Origin: DATFQI01 sp035264365
Lineage (GTDB): Bacteria > Actinomycetota > Thermoleophilia > Solirubrobacterales > Solirubrobacteraceae
Assembly (NCBI GenBank): GCA_035264365.1
Contig: DATFQI010000272.1
Span: 1-7,887 of the forward strand
Direction: 5' to 3'
DNA length: 7,887 bases
The notes below the pieces were generated by a model. The model did not search any database. It was not told the DNA's origin and saw only the letters and a list, made by a program, of their open reading frames with translations. This document shows, piece after piece, positions 1 through 6,348 of the stretch (within the stretch, counting starts at the first letter, position 1; each line of letters opens with the position of its first letter). The position numbers were made by a program, and so were the translations under genes.

Positions 1-1779
1 CGCGCCGCGCTGCAGACCGCGCTCACGCTGCTCGACGGGGAGTTCGCCTACGCCGAGCCGCTGCGGCTCGCGCTGCAGCAGATCACGTGGGGGCGGCCGA
101 GCCCGCTCGGCTCGGACTCGCGCCAGACGATCGGCCTCGGCATCACCGCCTCGGCCGGCGGCAGCGAGCTGTCGGGCCGCCTCGCGAAGGTCGACACCGC
201 GATCTACCGCCGCAAGCGGATCGAGTTCGAGTACTTCACGATGCAGTCCGGCGAGACCTCGCTGCGCAAGGTCGACCCGTACCACCTGCTGTTCGAGGGC
301 GGCCAGTGGTACCTCGTCGGCCATTCGCACGAGCGCGGTGCCGTGCGCGTGTTCCGGCTCTCGCGGATCCGCGGCAAGGTCGCCTACTCGACCAAGGCCG
401 AGCACGACTTCCAGCGCCCCGCCGACTTCGACCCGCGCGGCTACGCGAGCCGCATCCCGTGGCAGCTCGGCGACGTCGTCGGCACCGGCGAGGTCTGGGT
501 CTCGGACAAGATCGCGTGGTACGTCGAGCGCCAGTTCGGCGCCTACGGCGAGATGCGCGCCGGCGAGGACGGTGGGCAGATCTTCCGCACCGACTACGCG
601 CTCCCGCGGCTGCTCGTCGCCTGGGCGCTGCGCTTCGGCGACCAGGCGCGCGTCTGCTCCCCGCCCGAGCTCGTCGAGGAGTCGCGCGCGCGGCTGGACC
701 AGATCATCGAGCGCCATCGCGGCGAGGCGTTCGCCTCGGTCGCCGACGGCAACCCGCCCGCGGCGGCGGCGCCGGAGGGCGAGAGCGGCGGGCGCTCGCG
801 CGGCGGCGAGGCCGGCATCCGGCCCGAGCGCTTCGCGCGTCTGGTCACGCTGGCCACCGTGCTGATCGCGGCCGGCCGCGAGGGCCGCCGGATCCCGGTC
901 GCCGAGGTGCGCGAGCAGCTGCAGATCTCCGACCAGGAGCTGCGCGAGGACATTTCCGTGCTCAACGTCGTCAACTTCGGCGGCGGCGCCTACGTCATCT
1001 ACGCCGAGGTGCTGCCGACGGGCGAGATCGAAGTCGACCCGGAGCCGTACTCGGACACCTTCGACCGCCCGGCGCGGCTGCTGCCGATCGAGGCCAACGC
1101 GCTCGTCGCGGCGATCGACCTGATCGGCGCCCGCTTCGCGCAGGGCGCGCTCTCCTCCGCCCGCGAGAAGATCGTCGCCGCGCTCGGCCACGACCCCGTC
1201 GAGGAGGGCCTGCACGTCACCTCGCCGACCGCCGAGGACGAGATCACGCGCCTGGTCGAGACCGCGGTGCACGAGTCGCGCCGGCTACGGATCGAGTACT
1301 GGGCCGCCAACGAGGACGCGTTCTCGGACCGCGTCGTCGAGCCGTACGCGCTGATCAACAGCCGCGAGGCGTGGTACGTCTCCGCCGTCGACCCGGCCAA
1401 GGACGACGAGATGCGCCAGTTCCGGCTCGACCGGATCAAGAGCGCCGAGCTGCTGGGCGACACGTTCGAGCGCCGGGAGGACTTCGACCCGGTCGCCGAC
1501 GTCGGCGGCTGGCCGCGCACCGGCGTCGTCGAGGGCTCGCGCACCGCGCACGTGTGGATCTCGCCCGACCAGGCCCGCTGGGCCAGCGAGGACCGCACGG
1601 TGCTCGCCGAGCTCCCCGACGGAGCGGTGATCGTGGAGTGGGCCTACAAGGGCACGCCCTACCTGGTGCGCGAGGTGCTCAAGGAGGCCGGCGACGCTGC
1701 CGTGCTCGAGCCCGCCGACGCCCGCGAGGCGGTCCTCACGGCCGCCGAGGGCCTGCTCGCCCCGAGCAGCACCGCGTGA
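1..1779 (+). CDS. Tandem WYL-domain transcriptional regulator, PafBC-like fusion (5' truncated)
   Basis: The reading frame is open from base 1 to the TGA at 1777-1779, giving 592 visible codons; the true start and probably the first winged helix lie upstream. An ATG at 241 falls inside the first WYL domain and is not a credible start. Numbering from base 1, the first WYL module holds the motif W103-Y104-L105 followed by FRLSRI, then a WCX-type region ending near residue 240. An Ala/Gly/Glu-rich linker at about 250-275 leads to a second helix-turn-helix region at about 277-325. The second WYL module carries W458-Y459-V460 and QFRLDRI, and a final WCX region runs to the C-terminus. This WYL-WCX-HTH-WYL-WCX order matches PafB and PafC fused into one chain. 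PafBC activates the mycobacterial DNA-damage response, and its WYL domains are thought to sense a nucleic-acid ligand. Another tandem WYL regulator is possible, because the flanking proteasome genes that would support PafBC are not visible here. Confidence 0.85.
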   Translation, partial: RAALQTALTLLDGEFAYAEPLRLALQQITWGRPSPLGSDSRQTIGLGITASAGGSELSGRLAKVDTAIYRRKRIEFEYFTMQSGETSLRKVDPYHLLFEGGQWYLVGHSHERGAVRVFRLSRIRGKVAYSTKAEHDFQRPADFDPRGYASRIPWQLGDVVGTGEVWVSDKIAWYVERQFGAYGEMRAGEDGGQIFRTDYALPRLLVAWALRFGDQARVCSPPELVEESRARLDQIIERHRGEAFASVADGNPPAAAAPEGESGGRSRGGEAGIRPERFARLVTLATVLIAAGREGRRIPVAEVREQLQISDQELREDISVLNVVNFGGGAYVIYAEVLPTGEIEVDPEPYSDTFDRPARLLPIEANALVAAIDLIGARFAQGALSSAREKIVAALGHDPVEEGLHVTSPTAEDEITRLVETAVHESRRLRIEYWAANEDAFSDRVVEPYALINSREAWYVSAVDPAKDDEMRQFRLDRIKSAELLGDTFERREDFDPVADVGGWPRTGVVEGSRTAHVWISPDQARWASEDRTVLAELPDGAVIVEWAYKGTPYLVREVLKEAGDAAVLEPADAREAVLTAAEGLLAPSSTA

Positions 1780-1780
1780 A

Positions 1781-2245
1781 GTGAACCGCCGCGAGGCGAT
1801 CCGGATGACCGACGAGGAGGCGCTCGCCTTCCTCGACGAGCAGCGCACGGTCATCTGCGCCACCAACGGCCGCGACGGCTTCCCGCACCTGATGCCACTC
1901 TGGTACGTCGTCCGCGACGGCTGCCTCTGGGCCTGGACGTACGCGAAGTCGCAGAAGACCAAGAACCTCGAGCGCGACCCGCGGGCGACGCTGCAGGTCG
2001 AGTCCGGCGAGACCTACGAGCAGCTGCGCGGGCTGATGCTGCGCACCGAGGCGGTCCTGCACCGCGACCAGGAGACGGTGCTCGGCTTCGTCGCCGAGCT
2101 CGCATCCCGTTACGCACCGCCCGGAGCGGACCCCGCCGTGCTGCGCGAGGGGTTCGCCGCACAGGCCCCCAAGCGCGTGGCGATCGAGTTCCGCGAGACC
2201 GGCCGCGTGAGCTGGGACCACCGCAAGCTCGGTGGCACCTACTAG
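1781..2245 (+). CDS. PPOX-class, probable F420-dependent oxidoreductase
   Basis: This 154-residue protein has the split-barrel pyridoxamine-5'-phosphate-oxidase-like fold. The visible family signature is an N-terminal FLDEQRTVICAT strand, DGFPHLMPLWYV at residues 32-43, the cofactor-phosphate segment KSQKTKNLERDPRATL, and a C-terminal WDHRKLGGTY tail. Small actinobacterial proteins of this type (FDOR-B/TIGR03618-like) bind F420 or a flavin and reduce diverse substrates; the substrate here cannot be told. The GTG start at 1781 lies one base after the upstream WYL stop, so the two are probably co-transcribed and perhaps translationally coupled. An in-frame ATG at 1805 has a GAGG 8 nt upstream (1793-1796) and is a real alternative start. 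I prefer GTG because the NRREAIRMTDEE extension resembles the N-termini of relatives as I recall them. The cofactor assignment is inferred from the family, not from a diagnostic residue. Confidence 0.85.
   Translation: MNRREAIRMTDEEALAFLDEQRTVICATNGRDGFPHLMPLWYVVRDGCLWAWTYAKSQKTKNLERDPRATLQVESGETYEQLRGLMLRTEAVLHRDQETVLGFVAELASRYAPPGADPAVLREGFAAQAPKRVAIEFRETGRVSWDHRKLGGTY
1793..1796 (+). promoter_or_regulatory. Possible ribosome binding site for an alternative PPOX start
   Basis: GAGG lies 8 nt before the in-frame ATG at 1805. It is one of the few Shine-Dalgarno-like placements in the window. If used, the PPOX protein would lose its first eight residues and begin MTDEEALAF. It competes with the GTG start at 1781, which has no SD but sits next to the upstream stop codon. 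Confidence 0.3.
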
Positions 2246-2248
2246 CCT
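2243..2248 (+). promoter_or_regulatory. Candidate -10 element (TAGCCT) for a leaderless rmlA transcript
   Basis: TAGCCT fits the TANNNT pattern of actinobacterial and deinococcal -10 elements. It lies exactly 8 nt upstream of the rmlA ATG, where a leaderless promoter would place it. Its first three bases are the TAG stop of the PPOX gene. No Shine-Dalgarno sequence is visible in the 11-nt gap. The same element and spacing recur before the PucR-type gene. No convincing -35 was seen, and chance is possible because the TAG is fixed by the stop codon. Confidence 0.35.
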
Positions 2249-2256
2249 GGCGCGCC

Positions 2257-3336
2257 ATGAGTAACGAGCTCAAGGGCCTGATCCTCTCGGGCGGGCGCGG
2301 CACGCGCCTGCGGCCGATCACTTACACGTCGGCCAAGCAGCTCGTGCCGGTGGCCAACAAGCCGGTGCTGTTCTACGGCATCGAGGCGATGGCGGACGCG
2401 GGCATCCGCGAGATCGGGATCATCATCGCCCCCGAGACCGGCGACGAGATCCGCGCCGCGGCCGGCGACGGCTCCCAGTTCGGGGTGCAGATCACCTACA
2501 TCGTCCAGGACGAGCCGGCCGGGCTCGCCCACGCGGTGCTCACCGCGGAGCCGTTCCTCGGCGACTCCTCGTTCGTGATGTACCTCGGCGACAACCTGCT
2601 CCAGGGCGGCATGCGCGAGCTGGTCGGCAACTTCATCGACAACGCGCCCGAGGCGCTGATCCTGCTCACGCCGGTCCCCGACCCGGAGAACTACGGTGTG
2701 GCCGAGCTCAACGGCGCGGGCGCGGTGAAGCGGCTGGCGGAGAAGCCCCAGGAGCCCGCGACCGACCTCGCGCTGGTCGGCGTCTACATGTTCACGCCGC
2801 ACATCCACGACGCCGCCCGGGCGATCGAGCCGTCGGCCCGCGGGGAGCTGGAGATCACCGACGCGATCCAGTGGCTCGTGGACTCCGGCCGCCGCGTCGA
2901 GCCGCACATCGTCCGCGGCTGGTGGAAGGACACCGGGCGCCTCGACGACATGCTCGAGGCCAACCGGCTGATCCTCGAGACGATCGACCGCAAGGTCGAC
3001 GGCCGGCTCGACGCCTCCCAGATCGACGGCCGCGTGATCGTCGAGGCCGGCGCGCAGCTGACCAACTCGACCGTCCGCGGGCCCGCGATCATCGGCGCCG
3101 GCGCCGTGCTGACGGACTGCTACGTCGGCCCCTACACGGCGGTCGGCCGCCACTGCGTGATCGAGAACGCCGAGGTCGAGCACTCGATCCTGCTCGAGGG
3201 CTCGACCGTGCGCGGGCTCGACGGCCGCATGGAGTCCTCGCTGCTCGGCCGCGGCGTGCACATCAGCCGCGACGACCGCCAGCCCCGCGCCTACCGCTTC
3301 ATGGTCGGCGACAACTCCGAGATCGGGATTCTCTGA
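2257..3336 (+). CDS. rmlA: Glucose-1-phosphate thymidylyltransferase, long form
   Basis: The enzyme joins dTTP (or UTP) and glucose-1-phosphate to give dTDP-glucose, the first step towards dTDP-L-rhamnose and other deoxysugars. The 359-residue protein opens with the nucleotide-binding loop LILSGGRGTRLRP at residues 8-20, with K27 in SAKQLVPVANKP. The metal-binding YLGDN lies at 109-113 (D112), EKP at 162-164, EITD at 199-202, and WWKDTG at 222-227 with the second metal-site Asp225. From about residue 252 the chain becomes a left-handed beta-helix of hexapeptide-like repeats. That tail marks the long StrD/RmlA_long subfamily, against roughly 290 residues for short RmlA. The ATG at 2257 follows the PPOX stop by 11 nt with no Shine-Dalgarno. 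Its partner rmlD is on the same strand at 7547. Long-form members also serve antibiotic sugar pathways, so the end product is not certain to be rhamnose. Confidence 0.93.
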   Translation: MSNELKGLILSGGRGTRLRPITYTSAKQLVPVANKPVLFYGIEAMADAGIREIGIIIAPETGDEIRAAAGDGSQFGVQITYIVQDEPAGLAHAVLTAEPFLGDSSFVMYLGDNLLQGGMRELVGNFIDNAPEALILLTPVPDPENYGVAELNGAGAVKRLAEKPQEPATDLALVGVYMFTPHIHDAARAIEPSARGELEITDAIQWLVDSGRRVEPHIVRGWWKDTGRLDDMLEANRLILETIDRKVDGRLDASQIDGRVIVEAGAQLTNSTVRGPAIIGAGAVLTDCYVGPYTAVGRHCVIENAEVEHSILLEGSTVRGLDGRMESSLLGRGVHISRDDRQPRAYRFMVGDNSEIGIL

Positions 3337-3342
3337 GGCCGC

Positions 3343-3359
3343 CCGGGGCGTGGCCCCGG
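3343..3359 (+). terminator. GC-rich hairpin just after rmlA, possible terminator
   Basis: CCGGGGC (3343-3349) and GCCCCGG (3353-3359) form a perfect 7-bp stem closed by a GTG loop, starting 6 nt after the rmlA stop. No T-tract follows, so this would be a non-canonical terminator or an RNA 3'-end stabiliser. It abuts and slightly overlaps the left end of the larger inverted repeat. Confidence 0.45.
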
Positions 3360-3531
3360 CGAACGTCAACGGCTCTGGGTAGGGATGCTGGGGTGCCGCG
3401 AGCGCCTCGACTTGCGCTGAATCGTGAGTTGTTCAGCCTCAGGCTGAACAACTGCGGACTCAATGCGCGGGGCGGCCGGGAGCAGGCGTCGTGGGCGGCT
3501 CCCTCGCTCCCCTACCCAGCCGCCGTTCGCC
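3358..3531. repeat. 174-bp nested imperfect inverted repeat filling a convergent intergenic region
   Basis: Reading outward from C3440, matching blocks appear in the same order on both sides. The core is AGTTGTTCAGCCT (3427-3439) against AGGCTGAACAACT (3441-3453), 13 of 13. Next come TGAATC (3418-3423) against GACTCA (3457-3462) with one mismatch, and GCGC (3414-3417) against GCGC (3465-3468). Then CGCCT (3403-3407) pairs with AGGCG (3484-3488), and GCCGC (3395-3399) with GCGGC (3495-3499). Furthest out are CTGGGTAGGG (3375-3384) against CCCTACCCAG (3510-3519) and GGCGAACG (3358-3365) against CGTTCGCC (3524-3531). Small indels separate the blocks. It lies between the converging rmlA and HAD genes and ends 5 nt from the HAD stop. 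It could be a bidirectional terminator, a palindromic mobile repeat, or two inverted copies of an element of about 80 bp. No coding potential of its own was recognised. Confidence 0.75.
3427..3453. terminator. Perfect 13-bp-arm palindrome, candidate bidirectional terminator or binding site
   Basis: The 13-bp arms are perfectly complementary around a single C at 3440. In RNA this would be a 12-bp stem with a TCA (UCA) loop on either strand. It sits between two converging transcription units, where a bidirectional terminator is expected. No T-run follows on either side, which argues against a classical intrinsic terminator. The stem is relatively AT-rich (GTTGTT) for this genome. A dimeric transcription factor site is an alternative, though no promoter lies beside it. 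Confidence 0.5.
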
Positions 3532-3536
3532 CGCGC

Positions 3537-4148
3537 TCAGGCGAGGCCCAGGGGACCCAACAACGCCGCGAGGTCGGCCGCGGTGCGGTCGGCGGCCTCG
3601 AGCTCGGCCTCGGAGTGCGTGGTGGTGACGGCCCAGACCGTCATGCCGGCCGCGCGGCCGGCGCGCACGCCCGCCGGGGCGTCCTCGATCACCACGCAGC
3701 CGCCCGGCTCGGCGCCGAGCGCCTGCGCGGCCACGAGGTAGGCGTCTGGAGCGGGCTTGCCGCGGCGGACGGCGTCGGCGGTGACGAGGATCGCGGGCTC
3801 GGGCAGGCCGGCGGCGCGCAGGCGCGCGCCGGCCAGCGCGGAGCCGCAGGACGTCACGACCGCCAGCGCCTCCGGCGGCGCCGCGGCGAGCAGCTCGGCG
3901 GCGCCGGGCAGCGGCGCGCCGCCGCTCTGCGCGTGCAGCGCGTCGACGCGCTCGGCCTCGGCGGCGGCGTCCAGGTGCGGCGCGACCGAGGCGATGACCT
4001 CGCGCGACGGCACGCCGTGCATCGCGCGCACGACCTCGTCGGGGTCGAGCCCCTGCGCGCCCGCCCAGTCGCGCCAGACCGCCTCGACCGCATCGCCGGA
4101 GTCCACCAGCACGCCGTCGAGGTCCGACAGGATCGCCGCGAACCTCAC
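3537..4148 (-). CDS. HAD-superfamily hydrolase, CbbY/sugar-phosphatase-like
   Basis: This 203-residue protein shows the four HAD motifs. Motif I is DLDGVLVDS (nucleophile D9, acid/base D11), motif II is VVTSCGS (T99/S100), motif III is the lysine in RRGKPAPDAY (K131), and motif IV is VVIEDAPAG (E155, D156). The helical insertion at about residues 17-80 is a small C1 cap, typical of the beta-phosphoglucomutase/CbbY/sugar-phosphatase group, so a soluble sugar or polyol phosphate is a likely substrate. The specific substrate cannot be read from the sequence. The start is the GTG at 4148; it overlaps the TGA of the upstream MFS gene in a GTGA junction, which implies translational coupling and a shared pathway. 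The frame stays open further upstream, but that extension is out of frame with the transporter and is only a shadow. The stop lies 5 nt from the large inverted repeat. Confidence 0.88.
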   Translation of the reverse strand: MRFAAILSDLDGVLVDSGDAVEAVWRDWAGAQGLDPDEVVRAMHGVPSREVIASVAPHLDAAAEAERVDALHAQSGGAPLPGAAELLAAAPPEALAVVTSCGSALAGARLRAAGLPEPAILVTADAVRRGKPAPDAYLVAAQALGAEPGGCVVIEDAPAGVRAGRAAGMTVWAVTTTHSEAELEAADRTAADLAALLGPLGLA

Positions 4149-5302
4149 CGGATCGCGAGCTCCGGCTCGGGCCGGCGGCCGCGCTGGGCGGGGCCGGTCA
4201 CCCGCGGCGCCAGCACCGCGACCGCGCCGGTCGCCGCGCACAGCAGCGTGAGCGCCAGCGGCAGGCTCGTGGCCTCGGCGAGGAACCCGATGAAGGGCGG
4301 GCCGACGAGGAAGCCGAGCGAGCCCATCGAGCTGACGGCGGCGATCGCGGGGCCGGCCGTCTCCGCGCCGCCGGCACCCGCGCAGCTGAACAGCAGCGGC
4401 ACGCCGTTGGCGACGCCGATGCCGACCAGCACGAGGCCGATCAGCGCCGCGACCGGATGCGCGATCACCAGCATCGTGCCCAGGGCGATCGCGGCCAGCG
4501 CCGAGCCGCCGCGCAGCAGCCGCGTGGGCCCGATCTCGAAGTTGATCCGGTCGCCGGTCAGGCGCGCGATCGTCATGCCGGCCGAGAACGCCGCGAACGC
4601 GGCCGCGGCCACGCCGGCCGATGCGCCGAGGTCGCCGCGTAGGTAGACGCCGCCCCAGTCGGCCATCGCGCCCTCCGTGACCATCGTCAGGAAGCACAGG
4701 ACCGCCATCAGCACGACGGCGCGCGAGGGCAGCCGGAAGCGCTCGCCGGCCGCGGTGGCGCTGCCCGGGCCGAGCGCGGTCAGGCACGCCAGCAGCGCCG
4801 CGAGCAGCAGGCCCGCCGCGATCGTGTTCTGCACCCGCGGGTCCGCACCCGCGGCGGTGGCGGCGGCCACGCCGGCGGCGCCCGTGAACCCGCCGAAGCT
4901 CCAGCCCGCATGCAGCGAGGACATGATCGGGCGGCCCGTGCGGCCCTCGATCGCGGAGCCGTGCGCGTTCATCGAGACGTCCATCGAGCCGGCCGCCGCG
5001 CCGAAGGCGATCAGCGCGAGCGGCAGCAGATACGGCTCGGGCGCCAGCAGCGGCAGCGGCACCACCAGGCAGCAGATCGTGCCGGCCAGCCGCACCGCGC
5101 GAGCGCTGCCGAGGCGGACGATCGCCTGCCCCATCACGGGCAGGGCGACGATCACACCGATCGACATCGTCAGCAGGATCAGCCCGAGCGTGCTCTTGGA
5201 GAGGCCGAAGCGGTCCTGGACGAACGGGATCTGGGCGACCCAGACGCCGATCGCCGCCCCGTTGACGAAGAACACCCCGAAGGTCGCCGCGCGCGCACTC
5301 AC
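4145..5302 (-). CDS. MFS transporter, YbjJ-like
   Basis: The product is a 385-residue, very hydrophobic inner-membrane protein with about 12 predicted helices, typical of the major facilitator superfamily. The segment MDVSMNAHGSAIE followed by GRPIMSSLHAGWSFGG around residues 110-140 resembles the conserved loop of the E. coli YbjJ group, which is related to the fucose permease side of the superfamily. The cargo is unknown. The GTG start at 5302 places a plausible first helix (ATFGVFFVNGAAIGVWVAQIP) at the N-terminus, and a CCCGTACGGG palindrome at 5303-5312 lies directly upstream. The C-terminus is a short basic/acidic tail overlapping the HAD start by 4 bp. The desaturase ends 52 bp upstream on the same strand, so read-through from it is possible, although the gap also holds an AT-rich TGATAAC that could be a separate -10. 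Confidence 0.87.
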   Translation of the reverse strand: MSARAATFGVFFVNGAAIGVWVAQIPFVQDRFGLSKSTLGLILLTMSIGVIVALPVMGQAIVRLGSARAVRLAGTICCLVVPLPLLAPEPYLLPLALIAFGAAAGSMDVSMNAHGSAIEGRTGRPIMSSLHAGWSFGGFTGAAGVAAATAAGADPRVQNTIAAGLLLAALLACLTALGPGSATAAGERFRLPSRAVVLMAVLCFLTMVTEGAMADWGGVYLRGDLGASAGVAAAAFAAFSAGMTIARLTGDRINFEIGPTRLLRGGSALAAIALGTMLVIAHPVAALIGLVLVGIGVANGVPLLFSCAGAGGAETAGPAIAAVSSMGSLGFLVGPPFIGFLAEATSLPLALTLLCAATGAVAVLAPRVTGPAQRGRRPEPELAIR

Positions 5303-5354
5303 CCCGTACGGGTTATCAGGTGCCGCGCGCGGCGGCGGTACGGCGACCCACCCC
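5303..5354 (-). promoter_or_regulatory. Gap between desaturase and MFS genes, with palindromes and a possible -10
   Basis: This 52-bp gap holds a perfect 10-bp palindrome CCCGTACGGG (5303-5312) touching the MFS start, the minus-strand sequence TGATAAC just upstream of it, and a perfect GCCGCGCGCGGC palindrome (5322-5333). On the minus strand the last could form a weak hairpin after the desaturase stop. TGATAAC lies 8-14 nt before the GTG and could drive a nearly leaderless MFS transcript. GC-rich palindromes are common by chance in such DNA, so each assignment is weak. Confidence 0.3.
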
Positions 5355-6263
5355 TTAGACGGGCGTGGCCACCTTGGCCTGCTCGCGGGCGAGCTTCTGC
5401 TCTTGGCGCTCCGGGGTGATCTCGACGACGTTCCAGGCCAGCTTGGTCGCCTTCATGCCGCGGATCACCCACGCCGTCGGGTCGACCTCCCACCAGCGCA
5501 GCCCGTGCATCGCCGAGCGCGGGAACGCGTGGTGGTTGTGGTGCCAGGACTCGCCGAACGAGAGCGGCGCGAGCCAGAACACGTTCGTGGAGTGGTCCTC
5601 GACGTCGAAGCGGCGGGTGCCGAAGAAGTGGCAGACGGAGTTGATCGACCACGTCACGTGGTGCAGCAGGAAGATGCGCACCAGCCCGCCCCACAGCGCG
5701 CCGGTCGCGGCGGCCGCGAGCGTGCCGTCGATCGCGTAGCCGATCGCGGCCGGGAGCGCGATGCCGAGCGCCACCCACAGCGGGAACAGCTTGTTGATGC
5801 GGCGGAAGCCCGCGTCCTCGACCAGGTCACGCGCGTACTTGCGGTAGGACGCCTCGCCCTGGCGGTCGAACAGCCAGCCCATGTGGGCGTACCAGAGGCC
5901 CTTGACCGCGCCCTTGAAGCCGCTGCCGTGGCCGTGCGGGGAGTGCGGGTCGCCCTCGACGTCGGTGTGCGCGTGGTGCTTGCGATGATCGGCGACCCAG
6001 GCGATGACCGGTCCCTGGACCGCCATCGAGCCGAGGATCGCGAACAGGTACTGCACGGGCTTGTACGTCGCGAACGAGCGGTGCGTGAGCATGCGGTGGA
6101 AGCCCACGGTGACGCCGAAGCCGCAGATCACGTAGAGGATCGCGAGGCCGACGAGGTCGCTCCAGTCGACGAGCGTGTTCCAGAGCAGAACGATGCCCGC
6201 GAGCACCGCGAGCAGGGGCACGACGACCCCGATGAGGTTGAAAGTCCTGTGCGCGGTGGTCAT
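5355..6263 (-). CDS. Membrane acyl-CoA (delta-9-type) fatty acid desaturase
   Basis: The di-iron membrane enzyme inserts a cis double bond into a long-chain acyl-CoA (or acyl-lipid) using O2 and electrons from a ferredoxin or cytochrome-type donor. The 302-residue protein has all three histidine boxes: HRMLTH at 56-61, HRKHH at 93-97 and HHNHH at 241-245. It also has the conserved LLHHVTWSINSVCH segment at 199-212 of stearoyl-CoA-type desaturases. Hydrophobic segments at about 10-28, 37-54, 162-178 and 181-200 fit the four-helix membrane arrangement, and the C-terminus is a charged cytosolic tail. The ATG at 6263 follows MTTAHRTFNL-type logic, with the first helix starting at once. No Shine-Dalgarno lies at proper spacing (AGAGGGG is about 13 nt away). 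No ferredoxin or reductase partner is adjacent. The gene is divergent from the PucR-type regulator, which is its likeliest local regulator. Confidence 0.94.
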   Translation of the reverse strand: MTTAHRTFNLIGVVVPLLAVLAGIVLLWNTLVDWSDLVGLAILYVICGFGVTVGFHRMLTHRSFATYKPVQYLFAILGSMAVQGPVIAWVADHRKHHAHTDVEGDPHSPHGHGSGFKGAVKGLWYAHMGWLFDRQGEASYRKYARDLVEDAGFRRINKLFPLWVALGIALPAAIGYAIDGTLAAAATGALWGGLVRIFLLHHVTWSINSVCHFFGTRRFDVEDHSTNVFWLAPLSFGESWHHNHHAFPRSAMHGLRWWEVDPTAWVIRGMKATKLAWNVVEITPERQEQKLAREQAKVATPV

Positions 6264-6348
6264 GGCCTGTGTCTTACCCCTCTAGGCCGCCGCGTTCTTC
6301 ACGCAATGTCGCACCTTCGCGACTTCGTTCTTTGTAGGCTTCCTACAA
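6264..6348. promoter_or_regulatory. Divergent control region between desaturase and PucR-type regulator
   Basis: This 85-bp region must serve both divergent genes. On the minus strand a weak promoter can be drawn as TTGCGT, 16 nt, TAGAGG, about 20 nt before the desaturase ATG; TAAGAC closer to the start is another -10 candidate. On the plus side TAGGCT (6335-6340) precedes the PucR-type ATG by 8 nt. Two inverted repeats lie here: the strong one at 6331-6349 and a weak GTCGC-N6-GCGAC at 6308-6323. Confidence 0.5.

Noticed and set aside
87..1784. 565-codon plus-strand open frame overlapping the WYL gene
   Set aside because: Arg/Pro/Ala-rich translation typical of a GC-rich shadow frame; the frame starting at base 1 gives clear WYL motifs across the same stretch.
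2242..3369. 375-codon minus-strand open frame antisense to rmlA
   Set aside because: The plus strand encodes an unmistakable RmlA; the antisense product is a low-complexity Val/Asp/Arg/His-rich shadow with no recognised motif.
2871..4646. 591-codon plus-strand frame running from rmlA through the inverted repeat into the HAD/MFS genes
   Set aside because: Arg-rich shadow of rmlA followed by antisense of HAD and MFS; it merely lacks stops because of GC content.
4149..4787. N-terminal extension of the HAD frame upstream of GTG 4148
   Set aside because: It overlaps the MFS gene out of frame and is Arg/Gly/Pro-rich; the HAD fold begins at once after GTG 4148, with motif I at residue 9.
5322..5333. 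GCCGCGCGCGGC palindrome as a stand-alone terminator or operator
   Set aside because: Alternating GC runs are naturally self-complementary in such DNA, and no T-tract follows on the minus strand.
6308..6323. GTCGC-N6-GCGAC inverted repeat in the divergent region as a second operator
   Set aside because: Five-base GC-rich arms are expected often by chance at this composition; noted only within the control-region entry.
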